This document shows positions 44,853-53,977 of a stretch of DNA of 64,000 bases, piece after piece (position 1 is the stretch's first letter; each line of letters opens with the position of its first letter). The notes beneath the pieces are model-generated. The model did no database searches. It saw only the letters and a list, made by a program, of their open reading frames with translations, and had not been told where the DNA came from. Source of the DNA: Rickettsia tillamookensis (lineage in GTDB: Bacteria; Pseudomonadota; Alphaproteobacteria; Rickettsiales; Rickettsiaceae); contig NZ_CP060138.2 in the NCBI RefSeq assembly GCF_016743795.2, positions 124,001-188,000 on the forward strand, written 5' to 3'. A program made the position numbers and the translations under genes.

Positions 44853-45902
44853 ATGAAGAAACAACATATAATAAACGAGACTTTTTTAGATGCAATTCTA
44901 GCTAAGAAATTAGGTACTACTTATACTCCTCCAAAAGAAATCAACGATCCTGACTTTGATGAAGCAGCAAAGCATTTCATCGATCTATTACTTAGAGCCG
45001 ACGGCTTTAAGCCTGTTAAAACTGCAGTAGTTCATCCAATCGATAAAGAATCATTACTCGGTGCAGTTAGAGCGGCACAATTTAATGTAATAAAACCGGT
45101 CTTGATTGGTCCGCAACATAAAATTGAATCAGTAGCAAAAGTTAATAATGTCGATCTTGAGGATTATCAAGTAATTAACGTTGAGCATAGCCACGAAGCA
45201 GCAAAAAAAGCCGTAGAGCTTGCGAAGAAAAGAGAAGTTGCGGCTATTATGAAAGGGTCGCTTCATACTGATGAGCTTATGTCTGCGGTGGTTCATAAGG
45301 AGAATGGACTACGTACCGAACGCCGTATAAGTCATGCTTTCTTAATGGCAGTTGCGACTTTCCCAAAGCCTTTTATTATTACTGATGCTGCTATTAATAT
45401 TCGTCCTACTCTAGAAGATAAGCGTGATATAGTGCAGAATGCTATTGATTTAATGCATATGATCAAAGAAGACAAGCAGGTTAGAGTTGCGGTATTATCA
45501 GCAGTTGAGACGGTAACCTCCGCAATCCCTACCACCCTTGATGCAGCCGCCTTATCGAAAATGGCAGATCGAGGGCAAATTACGAATGCTATAGTTGATG
45601 GGCCGCTTGCGTTTGATAATGCTATATCTTTATTTGCTGCAGAAGCAAAAGGCATTAGTTCTTCGGTTTCAGGAAATGCTGATATATTAGTAGTACCTGA
45701 TCTTGAATCAGGCAATATGCTTGCAAAGCAGCTAAAATATTTGGGTCAAGCGGTTATGGCGGGTATCGTTCTTGGAGCCCGTGTGCCTATTATTTTAACA
45801 AGTAGAGCCGATCCCATGGATATGCGTGTTATTTCCTGTGTACTTGCTTCATTTATTTATAACCATGCTAAGGCGAAGCTACATATCCAAGCAGGTAAAT
45901 AA
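44853..45902 (+). CDS. pta: Phosphate acetyltransferase
   Basis: 349 residues of the short PTA_PTB family, interconverting acetyl-CoA and acetyl phosphate. Typical stretches are AVVHPIDKESLLGAV, MKGSLHTDEL, RRISHAFLM, ITDAAINIRPTLEDK and GILVLGARVPIILTSRADP-like (GIVLGARVPIILTSRADPMD). AAGGGG lies before the ATG. It is followed by ackA after 1 base, the standard acetate activation/overflow pair, which in an intracellular parasite may use host acetate. Confidence 0.93.
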   Translation: MKKQHIINETFLDAILAKKLGTTYTPPKEINDPDFDEAAKHFIDLLLRADGFKPVKTAVVHPIDKESLLGAVRAAQFNVIKPVLIGPQHKIESVAKVNNVDLEDYQVINVEHSHEAAKKAVELAKKREVAAIMKGSLHTDELMSAVVHKENGLRTERRISHAFLMAVATFPKPFIITDAAINIRPTLEDKRDIVQNAIDLMHMIKEDKQVRVAVLSAVETVTSAIPTTLDAAALSKMADRGQITNAIVDGPLAFDNAISLFAAEAKGISSSVSGNADILVVPDLESGNMLAKQLKYLGQAVMAGIVLGARVPIILTSRADPMDMRVISCVLASFIYNHAKAKLHIQAGK

Positions 45903-45903
45903 T

Positions 45904-47061
45904 ATGAAAGATGTTATTTTAATAGCTAATGCCGGCTCATCTAGTTTAAAAATTTCTATTTTTGAAATTCAGAATAAAAAAGTTAAGGATAAAATTTATA
46001 ATATTTTTTTAGAAAAGAACGACAATAAAATATTATTTCATATAAATAAAAAACAGGAATCTGCTACCGATATTAAAGATGATGCTATTGAAATGATGAT
46101 TGATCTTTTTGAAGATTGGTGGAAAAAACAAGAGAATCTCAATTTAATTGCAACCGGCCACCGTATTGTCCATGGCGGGAAAAATTTTAATAAACCGGTT
46201 ATTGTTAATGAAAAAGTTAGTGAAGATTTGACAGTATTAATACCTCTAAGCCCTTTGCATCAACCTTATAATTTGCAGGTACTAGATTTATTTCTTCAAA
46301 AATATAAAGAAATCTCACATATAGCATGTTTTGATACGTCATTTCATTTTACCAATCCGCCTATTACAAAAGCTTTCGGTTTACCGAAAAAATATTATGA
46401 TAAAGGGATAATTCGTTACGGTTTTCATGGGTTATCATATAAATATGTTAGCAGCCATTTTAAAGATATGACAAAGGAAGATTTACCTACAAAGACTATT
46501 ATAGCTCACTTAGGAAGCGGTAGTAGTCTATGTGCTATTAAAAACGGTCTTAGTCTAACAAGTTCCATGGGCTTTAGCGTACTTGACGGTGTTATGATGG
46601 GTACAAGGACAGGTAACCTTGATCCTGGAGTAGTGTTATATCTTATCGACCATGAGAAAATGACTACGAAAGAAGTAACTGAGTTACTATATAAGAAATC
46701 AGGATTACTTGGTATGTCCGGTGAAAGCCCTGATATGCGTACCTTGCTTGCCAGTAACTCACCTGATGCTAAATTTGCTATAGATTTATTCGTGTATCGC
46801 ATTGTACTTGAAATAGGTAAGTTAATTGCTGCCCTTGAGGGGCTTGAGTGTCTAATTTTTACTGCCGGTGTCGGACAGAATTCTCCTGTAATACGTGAAA
46901 TGATTACCGAAAAACTTTTATGGCTAGGCATTAAAATAGATGATACAAAAAACCAAAAAAACGAGCATCTAATAAGTACATCTGATAGTGAGGTTAAAGT
47001 TTTTGCTGTGCCGACAAACGAAGAGCTAATCATCGCTGAAGAAGTGATGAAGTTTTTGTGA
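45904..47061 (+). CDS. ackA: Acetate kinase
   Basis: 385 residues from ATG 45904, chosen because it gives the family start (VILIANAGSSSLKISIF) one base after the pta stop. An in-frame upstream start at 45826 would run inside pta. Kinase motifs are TGHRIVHGG, ACFDTSFH, RYGFHGLSYKY, IIAHLGSGSSL, GTRTGNLDPG and the C-terminal FTAGVGQNSPVIRE. It is similar in length to typical AckA. A degraded duplicate of its last 90 bases lies at 47868-47958. Confidence 0.95.
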   Translation: MKDVILIANAGSSSLKISIFEIQNKKVKDKIYNIFLEKNDNKILFHINKKQESATDIKDDAIEMMIDLFEDWWKKQENLNLIATGHRIVHGGKNFNKPVIVNEKVSEDLTVLIPLSPLHQPYNLQVLDLFLQKYKEISHIACFDTSFHFTNPPITKAFGLPKKYYDKGIIRYGFHGLSYKYVSSHFKDMTKEDLPTKTIIAHLGSGSSLCAIKNGLSLTSSMGFSVLDGVMMGTRTGNLDPGVVLYLIDHEKMTTKEVTELLYKKSGLLGMSGESPDMRTLLASNSPDAKFAIDLFVYRIVLEIGKLIAALEGLECLIFTAGVGQNSPVIREMITEKLLWLGIKIDDTKNQKNEHLISTSDSEVKVFAVPTNEELIIAEEVMKFL

Positions 47062-47101
47062 TTGTTATTTTAAAATATCATCTAATTATAAAATAATAAC
47101 T

Positions 47102-47740
47102 ATGTTATCCAATATAGCTAAAGAAAGAAAAAAGAAATCTTTAGAAACTTTAAGAAAAGAAGGGGTTCCTTATCTTGAATTTTTTCCTCCTTATGATAAA
47201 TGTAAATTAAGAACAAAAGAAGAAATTTCTATTAGAGCCTTGTGTTTGATGGTTATTGCATTAAGAGCAGAAGGATTAAATAAACAAGAAGCATGGCAAA
47301 TAGCAGAAGAATTAGCTATTACAAATGATTTTAGCCCAAAAGAGTTAACTTTTTTAAATAAAGAAAACTCTCCTCCTCAAGATAAAGTTAACTTTTTATG
47401 GCGTTACGAATCTTTGTGGATTTTGTTGTGGGTTCTTGGATATATTAAGGAACTTAAAAGACCTGAAGATATTTGCGATGTTCCTGAGGCGGTAAGTATT
47501 ATAAAAGAGAGAAAAAGAGACAAATTTATAAAAGAAGCTACGCTAAAACCTGTTTCTGAAATACTTGATGTAGCTGATTTAACATTTAGATATCATTGGG
47601 CGGTTAGAAATGCATGGATTAAAAATGAAAAACCACCAGCAAAACTTGATAGTAGCGTTATATATGAAAGACGCTATGCTTTAGAATGGGTATTAAATAA
47701 TTATAATGAAGATTGGGATAATATAGATACGCCTACTTAA
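47102..47740 (+). CDS. DUF4272 domain-containing protein
   Basis: 212 residues that match the DUF4272 family along the length: LRKEGVPYLEF near the start, RALCLMVIALRAEGL, VNFLWRYESLWILLWVLGYI, PEDICDVP, YHWAVRNAWI and YERRYALEWVLNNY...WDNIDT. The function of the family is unknown. It is patchily spread and often linked to contact-dependent or mobile regions, which I recall only in general. It lies between ackA and a duplicated trmD fragment, so it was probably brought in or amplified by the rearrangement there. Confidence 0.88.
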   Translation: MLSNIAKERKKKSLETLRKEGVPYLEFFPPYDKCKLRTKEEISIRALCLMVIALRAEGLNKQEAWQIAEELAITNDFSPKELTFLNKENSPPQDKVNFLWRYESLWILLWVLGYIKELKRPEDICDVPEAVSIIKERKRDKFIKEATLKPVSEILDVADLTFRYHWAVRNAWIKNEKPPAKLDSSVIYERRYALEWVLNNYNEDWDNIDTPT

Positions 47741-47765
47741 TTATTTAAATAACCTGATAAAAATA

Positions 47766-47863
47766 ATATCTCTACTTCACCCTACAATCTTAACAGTTTT
47801 CCTGAAATGTTCCCTAGGGCTCTGGGGCATTCTTTAGCAGGTCAAGCACTGCATAAAAATATC
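47766..47863 (+). pseudogene. Duplicated 5' fragment of trmD
   Basis: About 98 bases resemble the first 32 codons of trmD at 48530 (cttcac.ctacaatcttaac, cctgaaatgtt, cattctttagcagg). The initiator ATG is now ATA, there is a one-base deletion in a T run and several substitutions. It runs straight into an ackA 3' fragment. It cannot be expressed as TrmD. Confidence 0.88.
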
Positions 47864-47867
47864 TTAT

Positions 47868-47958
47868 AATAAGTACTGAAAGCAGTAAGGTTAAAGTTTT
47901 TGCTGTGCCGACAAACGAAGAGCTAATCATCGCTGAGGAAGTGATGAAGTTTTTATAA
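47868..47958 (+). pseudogene. Duplicated 3' fragment of ackA
   Basis: About 91 bases match the last 30 codons of ackA (46971-47061) almost exactly, including gttaaagtttttgctgtgcc and aagagctaatcatcgctga. The terminal codons are TTA TAA instead of TTG TGA. With the trmD fragment before it, this marks the junction of an old tandem duplication. The rest of 47741-48072 is AT-rich with no other gene. Confidence 0.9.
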
Positions 47959-48072
47959 CACAAATTGGTTAATTTTTAATTACTTCTACCTCTATTTTTC
48001 TTTATTAACTTTTTTTGAAATAAAATATATGCAACTATAGATATATTTTTAACTTAAATTTTGAGGGAAGTT

Positions 48073-48478
48073 ATGCCGGAAGATTTTGATAAAAAAGAAA
48101 GCAGAAAAACAAATAAAGGATATTAAAAATAATAAGATAAATCCATATAATGATGCAATGAAGAAAGATTCTAGAGTGAATTTTATGCAGAAGCAAGTTA
48201 TAGCTAAAAACGCAGCAGCAGGTTATAAGACAGCATTAAAAATAGAGCAGCAAGCAAAAGAAGCAGGTATTAGTTTAGATAAAGATGCTATGAGACGCTT
48301 AGAGAAAATAAAAAGTCGTTATATAGAAGCTACTAAGAAAGCAGAATTTCAAAAATTTCAAAGTGATCAAGCTCATAAAACGAATCAACAAAAAGCTGAA
48401 GCATTTAGGAGCGGTGCAACAGCTGCTGCTAAAAAACAAAGAAAAGAAGATTATAGGACAGGTGGGTGGGGTAAATAA
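48073..48478 (+). pseudogene. Small coiled-coil protein with an A-run frameshift
   Basis: A strong GAGGGAAG sits at 48063-48070 before ATG 48073, which begins MPEDFDKK and then stops at a TAA (48124-48126). Dropping one A from the run of six after GAT (48091-48096) joins it to the long frame (KKAEKQIKDIKNNKINPYND... to RTGGWGK, stop at 48478), about 135 residues. The long frame alone would need a TTG at 48086 with no ribosome site. The protein is Lys/Gln/Ala-rich, probably helical, with no family I recognise. It could be a decayed gene or one rescued by slippage on the A run. Confidence 0.65.
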
Positions 48479-48529
48479 TTAAATTATAATTTTATTGCGT
48501 TAATTAGTACTGTCTACTATTTTAAACGT

Positions 48530-49384
48530 ATGTCTATACTTCACGCTACAATCTTAACCGTTTTTCCTGAAATGTTTCCTGGGACTCTAGGACATTCTTT
48601 AGCAGGGCAAGCCCTGCATAAAAATATTTGGTCATATAATGTTATTAATATTCGGGATTTCGGTTTAACTAAGCATAAAAATGTCGATGATGAGGCTTAC
48701 GGCGGCGGTGACGGGCTTATAATGCGTCCTGATGTACTCGGTTGTTCTATCGATCATGCTTTGTCTTTAAATCCTAATGCTGAAATTTACTATCCTTCAC
48801 CTCGCGGTAGAGTCTTTACCCAAAGCCTTGCTAAAGAGATGTTACGGAATATATATTCTCGTGAAATAGAACAGTGTTATACGAAGAATAACTTGGAAAA
48901 GAGCAAGGAATCTGTAAGTCGAGGAGCGGAGCGTACAGAAGTACGTGAGCATCCGAGGACTTACAAAGATGATGTAGCCAATTTGGGGGGTTCATCGAGT
49001 ATAAATCTTATATTCTTATGTGGACGTTACGAGGGGATTGACGAACGTGTAATTGAAGAGTATAATGTTAAAGAAATTAGTGTAGGCGACTACATTTTAT
49101 CCGGCGGAGAAATACCTACCCTTACCATTCTCGATTGCTTAATTAGACTACTGCCAGGTGTTTTAATAAACCAAAATACCTTATCTTCCGAGTCTTTTGA
49201 AGAAGACGGAGAATTTAAGGGCGGGCTTGAATGCGGTCTATATACAAGACCTGAAATTTGGCGTGATCGAGCTGTACCGAGTGTTTTATTATCCGGTAAC
49301 CACAGGCTAATTAATGAGTGGAAAAAAGAGCAATCACGTATGATTACTAAATTACGCCGTCCGGAGTTACTTAAAGATTTATAG
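48530..49384 (+). CDS. trmD: tRNA (guanine-N1-)-methyltransferase with in-frame palindrome insert
   Basis: 284 residues, about 40 longer than usual TrmD, which methylates G37 in tRNAs. The N-terminal part ([43 protein letters not shown]) and the knot ([31 protein letters not shown]) are normal. Between them residues about 117-158 are the translation of a family A palindrome ([16 protein letters not shown]..., [13 protein letters not shown]). The frame is kept. The insert falls in the loop just before the SAM-binding knot strand and must be tolerated, because trmD is essential and has no second full copy here. Confidence 0.95.
   Translation: MSILHATILTVFPEMFPGTLGHSLAGQALHKNIWSYNVINIRDFGLTKHKNVDDEAYGGGDGLIMRPDVLGCSIDHALSLNPNAEIYYPSPRGRVFTQSLAKEMLRNIYSREIEQCYTKNNLEKSKESVSRGAERTEVREHPRTYKDDVANLGGSSSINLIFLCGRYEGIDERVIEEYNVKEISVGDYILSGGEIPTLTILDCLIRLLPGVLINQNTLSSESFEEDGEFKGGLECGLYTRPEIWRDRAVPSVLLSGNHRLINEWKKEQSRMITKLRRPELLKDL
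48878..49003. repeat. Family A palindrome inside trmD
   Basis: In reverse orientation relative to most copies here: tatacgaag...aacttgg at the left, gccaatttgggggg...cgagtata at the right, with the central pair gcgtaca / gtacgt. 126 bases, a multiple of three, read through in frame. Confidence 0.92.
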
Positions 49385-49399
49385 TATGGAGTTAAAAAA

Positions 49400-49816
49400 A
49401 TGAATATTATTGATAGTTTTGAACAAGAAAATATTTCAAAACTTACGGCAAATAAAAAGATTCCTGATTTTGAAGCCGGTGACACAGTTAAAGTAACCGT
49501 TAAAATTATTGATAGATCGATTGAGAAAGACGGTAAGGAAAAATTAACGGAAAGATTTCAAGCTTATGAAGGTGTAGTTATCGCAAAAAGAAATCGCGGC
49601 ATTACTTCATCTTTCTTAGTACGTAAAATTAGCCATGGTGAAGGTGTCGAAAGACGTTTTATGACTTACTCGCCGATAGTACACTCTATTGATGTAGTAA
49701 AATACGGGGTAGTTCGTCGTGCTAAACTTTATTATTTAAGAAATAGAAGCGGTAAGTCTGCTAGAATTAAAGAGAGACATATCCCTATTGCTAAAACTAA
49801 GGCAGCAAAAGCTTAA
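49400..49816 (+). CDS. rplS: 50S ribosomal protein L19
   Basis: 138 residues. L19 sits at the interface of the two ribosomal subunits. Landmarks are [54 protein letters not shown] and [22 protein letters not shown]. The trmD-rplS order is conserved in bacteria. A GGAG is present before the ATG. Confidence 0.97.
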   Translation: MNIIDSFEQENISKLTANKKIPDFEAGDTVKVTVKIIDRSIEKDGKEKLTERFQAYEGVVIAKRNRGITSSFLVRKISHGEGVERRFMTYSPIVHSIDVVKYGVVRRAKLYYLRNRSGKSARIKERHIPIAKTKAAKA

Positions 49817-49837
49817 GTACGCTCGCGGTGTCTACCG

Positions 49838-49976
49838 GCGTTGTTGCATAGTGCGATGTTATTCCTGCGAAAGCAGGAATCCAGAAAAAAGCGAGATGTC
49901 ATCCCGTGGCTTGACCACGGGATCTAGAAAAATAATTAAAAAAGACTGGATACCGTGAATAAATCACGGTATGACA
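49838..49976. repeat. Family C fragment and family D palindrome after rplS
   Basis: A linker-like gttgttgcatagtgcg (49840-49855) is followed by a half family C arm (ttattcctgcgaaagcagga, to 49884) and a complete but short family D element (49897-49976). It is the first half of the 433-base gene-free stretch 49817-50249. Confidence 0.75.
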
Positions 49977-49991
49977 GAAAATGAAGAGTAG

Positions 49992-50124
49992 GTAGACGAA
50001 GATCAACTTCAAAAAGAGCAAGGAGTTCACAAGACGAGGAGCGGCAGCAGTTACTTAATACGTGAGCACCGCAGTACTTGTAGAACGACGTAGCCAATTT
50101 TTGAAGTTCAACGAGCATATATAC
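49992..50124. repeat. Family A palindrome
   Basis: Reverse orientation, gtagacgaagatcaacttc at the left and gttcaacgagcatatatac at the right, with inner arms caacttcaaaaagagc / ccaatttttgaagttc. It is directly followed by a diverged relative. Confidence 0.85.
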
Positions 50125-50250
50125 TCAAATGATTTCAAGAATTGAATTTGTTATTAAATGGTGAACGCATGCAGCTTATACTTAATAAGTGAGTACGTGA
50201 ATCCATGAAGATAACAAAGAGCAATTCTTGAAATCAGCAGAGTATATACT
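50118..50250. repeat. Diverged family A-like palindrome abutting the gapR stop
   Basis: Ends tatatac (50118-50124 and 50243-50249), arms tgatttcaagaattg / caattcttgaaatca, central cttaataagtgagtacgtg. The layout is family A, but the sequence differs through most of its length. Its right end touches the stop codon of the minus-strand gene at 50250. It completes the gene-free stretch 49817-50249. Confidence 0.7.
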
Positions 50251-50486
50251 TAAATCCCTAAAGTATCCCTATAAAGTTCTAGCATAGCATCTTGCTCGGC
50301 AAGTTTATCTTTATCCAATTTCTTTAGTTTCAATATAGATTTCATAGCTTTAACATCAAATCCATGTGAAGAAGCATCTTGGAAAATGTCTTTTACTTCT
50401 TGAGATAAATCAGCTTTTTCTTGTTCTAATCTTTCTATTTTGCTTATATATTGCTCTAATTGTTCTTTTACTACTACTTCTGACAT
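50250..50486 (-). CDS. gapR: GapR-family (DUF2312) nucleoid-associated protein
   Basis: 78 residues, the normal size. The family signature is complete: LEQYISKIERLEQEKADLSQ, then VKDIFQDASSHGFDVKAMKSILKLKK and the C-terminal LAEQDAMLELYRDTLG. In Caulobacter the homologue GapR binds AT-rich and overtwisted DNA and helps replication. The same role is inferred here. It is transcribed divergently from secF. Confidence 0.9.
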   Translation of the reverse strand: MSEVVVKEQLEQYISKIERLEQEKADLSQEVKDIFQDASSHGFDVKAMKSILKLKKLDKDKLAEQDAMLELYRDTLGI

Positions 50487-50505
50487 AAAAAATCATTTAA
50501 CCTTT

Positions 50506-50534
50506 TTGAATTTACTATATAATACAAATATAAT
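50506..50534 (+). promoter_or_regulatory. Probable secF promoter
   Basis: TTGAAT (50506-50511), 17 bases, TATAAT (50529-50534), 24 bases before the secF ATG. A second TATAAT at 50518 overlaps the spacer. The -35 is 4 of 6, so this is less certain than the rpmB and hflK promoters. Confidence 0.55.
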
Positions 50535-50558
50535 CCTTATTCAACAAAATATATAATA

Positions 50559-51485
50559 ATGCAAATTTATCCTTTAAGACTTTTACCTAATAAAATCGAT
50601 TTTGATTTTATGAACTTTAAAAAAGTCAGCTACACTTTCTCAATTATTTTATCACTCATTAGCTTTATTTGGATCGGTATATATAAATTTAATTTCGGTA
50701 TTGATTTTGCCGGCGGTATAGTTATTGAAGTAAGGCTTGATCAAGCTCCTGATTTGCCAAAAATGCGGGGGGTTCTAGGTGAGCTTGGAATAGGTGAGGT
50801 GGTCTTACAGAATTTCGGTAGTGAGCGTGATTTATCTATTAGATTCGGTAGTAGTAGCGAAGAAAATCTCATGAAAAATATTGAGTTAATTAAAGCATCT
50901 TTGCAAAGTAATTTTCCGTATAAGTTTGAATATCGTAAGGTAGATTTTGTCGGTCCGCAAGTCGGTAGGCAGCTAATAGAAGCGGGGACTATGGCGATGC
51001 TGTTCTCTTTCTTAGCTATTATGGTTTATATTTGGGTGCGTTTTGAGTGGTATTTCGGTCTTGGTATACTTATCGCTTTAGTGCATGACGTAATACTCGC
51101 TCTTGGGTTTATGAGTATGACAAAGCTTGATTTTAACTTAAGCACTATTGCCGCAGTGTTAACTATTATAGGTTATTCCGTTAATGATTCGGTAGTAATA
51201 TATGATAGGATTAGAGAAAATTTACGTAAATATCATAAAAAAAATATCACGGAAATTATAAATTTAAGTATCAATGAGACTTTATCAAGAACTATTTTAA
51301 CAGTAATTACTACACTACTTGCCAATTTAGCCCTTATTCTTTTTGGCGGTGAGGCAATCCGTAGTTTTAGCGTACTTGTATTTTTTGGGATAATAGCCGG
51401 TACTTATTCGTCAATTTTTATCTCTGCTCCGATACTTACAATGTTTGCTAATAGGAAGTTTAATAAAAAAGTAATAGAAAGGTAA
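50559..51485 (+). CDS. secF: Protein translocase subunit SecF
   Basis: 308 residues of the SecDF family, an inner-membrane proton-driven helper of Sec export. It has one N-terminal membrane helix (about 25-45), the periplasmic domain starting [15 protein letters not shown], and then five helices with [50 protein letters not shown] and the last [25 protein letters not shown]. secD is not adjacent. Length and motifs are normal. Confidence 0.96.
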   Translation: MQIYPLRLLPNKIDFDFMNFKKVSYTFSIILSLISFIWIGIYKFNFGIDFAGGIVIEVRLDQAPDLPKMRGVLGELGIGEVVLQNFGSERDLSIRFGSSSEENLMKNIELIKASLQSNFPYKFEYRKVDFVGPQVGRQLIEAGTMAMLFSFLAIMVYIWVRFEWYFGLGILIALVHDVILALGFMSMTKLDFNLSTIAAVLTIIGYSVNDSVVIYDRIRENLRKYHKKNITEIINLSINETLSRTILTVITTLLANLALILFGGEAIRSFSVLVFFGIIAGTYSSIFISAPILTMFANRKFNKKVIER

Positions 51486-51490
51486 TAAAT

Positions 51491-51649
51491 CGTCATTGCG
51501 AACTGGTATCGCCTGTGTGGATGCCAAATCGTCATTGCGAGGAGCGAAGCTTTGCTGCAATCCAGAAAAAATAATTAAAAAAATTCTGATTTACAGAATT
51601 TTTTACTAGATTGCTTCGTCAAAATTTTCAATTTTTCCTCGCAATGACG
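51491..51649. repeat. Family B palindrome with a leading partial copy
   Basis: A partial left end (cgtcattgcgaactgg, 51491) and a linker tgtgtggatgcc come before a complete family B element (51529-51649) with the internal aaaaaattctg / cagaatttttt hairpin. The layout suggests an outer element that lost its right arm. Confidence 0.8.
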
Positions 51650-51686
51650 ATTATTAATTTAACACTATGACTTATAAAAATTTTTT

Positions 51687-52955
51687 ATGCTAAAAGAAGA
51701 AGACAAAATTTTTACTAACCTACATGGACAGCAAAGCCATGATTTGAAATCTAGCAAGAAGCGAGGCGATTGGGATAATACTAAAGCTTTGCTTGATAAA
51801 GGTAGAGACTTTATTATTGAAGAAGTCAAGAAATCAGGGCTTAGAGGGCGAGGCGGTGCCGGATTTTCTACCGGTATGAAATGGTCGTTTATGCCCAAAA
51901 ATTCAGAGAAGCCTTGCTATTTGGTAGTAAATGCCGATGAGTCAGAGCCTGGTACTTGTAAGGACCGTGATATATTAAGGTTTGAGCCGCATAAATTGAT
52001 AGAAGGTTGTTTGCTTGCAAGCTTTGCTATAGGAGCGAATGATTGCTATATCTATATTAGAGGTGAGTTTTATAATGAAGCTTCCAATATTCAGCGTGCC
52101 TTAGATGAAGCTTATAAAGATGGGTTGATAGGAAAGAATGCTTGCGGGTCTAGCTTCGATTGTAATATTTATTTACATCGTGGGGCGGGGGCTTATATTT
52201 GCGGTGAGGAAACGGCATTACTTGAAAGTTTAGAGGGTAAAAAAGGCATGCCTCGTTTAAAGCCGCCTTTTCCTGCTAGCTTTGGATTATATGGCTGCCC
52301 GACTACTATAAATAATGTTGAGTCTATTGCAGTAGTACCGACCATTTTAAGACGAGGAGCTAGTTGGTTTGCTTCTATCGGTAAGCCTAACAATACCGGT
52401 ACTAAGATTTTCTGCATATCGGGGCATGTTAATAAGCCTTGCAATGTTGAAGAGGCAATGGGAATTTCGTTAAAAGAATTGATTGAGAAATATGCTGGCG
52501 GTGTTCGAGGCGGTTGGGATAATCTTAAAGCCATAATTCCGGGCGGTTCTTCCGTGCCTTTACTTCCTAAGTCATTATGTGAAGTGGATATGGATTTTGA
52601 TAGTTTAAGAACCGCAGGTTCCGGACTTGGTACAGGCGGTATTATAGTTATGGATAAATCTACCGATATTATTTATGCAATAGCACGCCTTAGTAAATTT
52701 TACATGCATGAATCATGCGGGCAATGTACTCCTTGCCGTGAAGGTACGGGCTGGATGTGGCGAGTTATGATGCGGTTAGTTAAAGGTAATGCCCAAAAAT
52801 CCGAGATAGATGAACTTCTTAATGTTACAAAAGAAATAGAGGGGCATACTATTTGTGCCTTAGGTGATGCGGCAGCTTGGCCGATCCAAGGGCTGATACG
52901 CCATTTTAGAAGTGAGATTGAGGAGAGGATAAGAAGTTATAGCGTGGCTTTTTAG
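51687..52955 (+). CDS. nuoF: NADH-quinone oxidoreductase subunit F
   Basis: 422 residues. The flavin and NADH site subunit of respiratory complex I. Motifs are [20 protein letters not shown] (NADH/FMN), [45 protein letters not shown] and the [4Fe-4S] site [12 protein letters not shown]. It stands apart from other nuo genes, as is usual in Rickettsia where the nuo genes are scattered in several groups. Confidence 0.97.
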   Translation: MLKEEDKIFTNLHGQQSHDLKSSKKRGDWDNTKALLDKGRDFIIEEVKKSGLRGRGGAGFSTGMKWSFMPKNSEKPCYLVVNADESEPGTCKDRDILRFEPHKLIEGCLLASFAIGANDCYIYIRGEFYNEASNIQRALDEAYKDGLIGKNACGSSFDCNIYLHRGAGAYICGEETALLESLEGKKGMPRLKPPFPASFGLYGCPTTINNVESIAVVPTILRRGASWFASIGKPNNTGTKIFCISGHVNKPCNVEEAMGISLKELIEKYAGGVRGGWDNLKAIIPGGSSVPLLPKSLCEVDMDFDSLRTAGSGLGTGGIIVMDKSTDIIYAIARLSKFYMHESCGQCTPCREGTGWMWRVMMRLVKGNAQKSEIDELLNVTKEIEGHTICALGDAAAWPIQGLIRHFRSEIEERIRSYSVAF

Positions 52956-52975
52956 GGCTATATAAATGTTCAGGA

Positions 52976-53114
52976 TGTCATTCCTGCGAAAGCAGGAATC
53001 CAAAAATAACTTCAAATATCTTATCTATAAGAACGTTACATATTTGATGAAATAAACCTATAAAAAACAAGTTTTTATAGGTTTTACTGGATTCCCGCCT
53101 ACGCGGGAATGACA
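52976..53114. repeat. Family C palindrome between nuoF and lepB
   Basis: Arms tgtcattcctgcgaaagcag (52976) and cccgcctacgcgggaatgaca (ending 53114), with the inner pair aacctataaaaaac / gtttttataggtt. The two arms have diverged (gaaagc against tacgcg). Confidence 0.88.
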
Positions 53115-53176
53115 TCAAAAACTCTGACGACATAGTTAAAAGTCACGTAACAAATATTTAAAATAATTAAGAGATT

Positions 53177-53977
53177 ATGCAAACAGATAATACAAAACCA
53201 AACACTAATAAAACAGCTAAGCAAGAGTGGGGGTCTTTTGCTTTTGTAATATGTATCGCTTTACTTATTAGAATACTTATTATGGAGCCGTTTACCGTTC
53301 CGACCGGTTCTATGAAAGCAACCATACTTGAGAATGACTATATATTTTCTACGAAATATAGTTATGGTTATAGTAATTATTCTTTATCTTTTTTCGATTT
53401 TATTCCTCTTTTTAAAGGACGAATATTTGCACGTGAGCCTGAGCGTGGCGATATTGTAGTTTTCCGTCCGCCTAATAACATGAGCCTTAGATATATAAAA
53501 CGCTTGATAGGATTACCGGGTGATAAGGTGCAATTGATCGATGACGTGATATATATTAATGATAAAAAAATAGAACGCACGGAAGTTGGAACTTATATAA
53601 GCGAAGAGGGGATAAAATATTTAAAGTTTAAAGAAACTTTGCCAAACGGTAGGACATATTTTTCTTATAAGCTTGCTCCTATTTTGGGCGTTATATATAA
53701 TGATAGATACGGTAATACGGATGTTTTTTATGTACCTGAAGGGAAATATTTCTTTTTAGGGGATAATAGAGATCAGTCAAATGATAGTAGAGTAAATCTT
53801 GGATTTGTACCGTTTGAAAATTTTATTGCTAAAGCGCAATTTATTTGGTTCTCAACAAAAATAACTTGGTGGGATAATGATATAGGAGTTATTAATCTAG
53901 TACTAAAATTAAAGCCATGGATTGAATCTGTTAGGTTAAATCGAATTTTCAGAAATCTTTATAACACGGATGAGTAA
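53177..53977 (+). CDS. lepB: Signal peptidase I
   Basis: 266 residues. Cleaves Sec signal peptides at the periplasmic face. There is one N-terminal membrane segment (about 21-36), nucleophile Ser45 in PTGSMKATI, general base Lys108 in [14 protein letters not shown], and [14 protein letters not shown] as box E. It overlaps rnc by one base (TAATG). The lepB-rnc-era order is a common bacterial cluster. Confidence 0.97.
   Translation: MQTDNTKPNTNKTAKQEWGSFAFVICIALLIRILIMEPFTVPTGSMKATILENDYIFSTKYSYGYSNYSLSFFDFIPLFKGRIFAREPERGDIVVFRPPNNMSLRYIKRLIGLPGDKVQLIDDVIYINDKKIERTEVGTYISEEGIKYLKFKETLPNGRTYFSYKLAPILGVIYNDRYGNTDVFYVPEGKYFFLGDNRDQSNDSRVNLGFVPFENFIAKAQFIWFSTKITWWDNDIGVINLVLKLKPWIESVRLNRIFRNLYNTDE

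Noticed and set aside
45826..45903. Upstream start for ackA
   Set aside because: It would overlap pta by 77 bases in another frame and precede the conserved AckA N-terminus; ATG 45904 fits better.
47766..47958. A functional small RNA or fused gene between the DUF4272 gene and the coiled-coil gene
   Set aside because: The sequence is explained by decayed trmD and ackA fragments; no promoter or open frame supports expression.
50559..51485. Possible SecD-SecF fusion
   Set aside because: The protein is only 308 residues and has the SecF N-terminus; no SecD part is adjacent.
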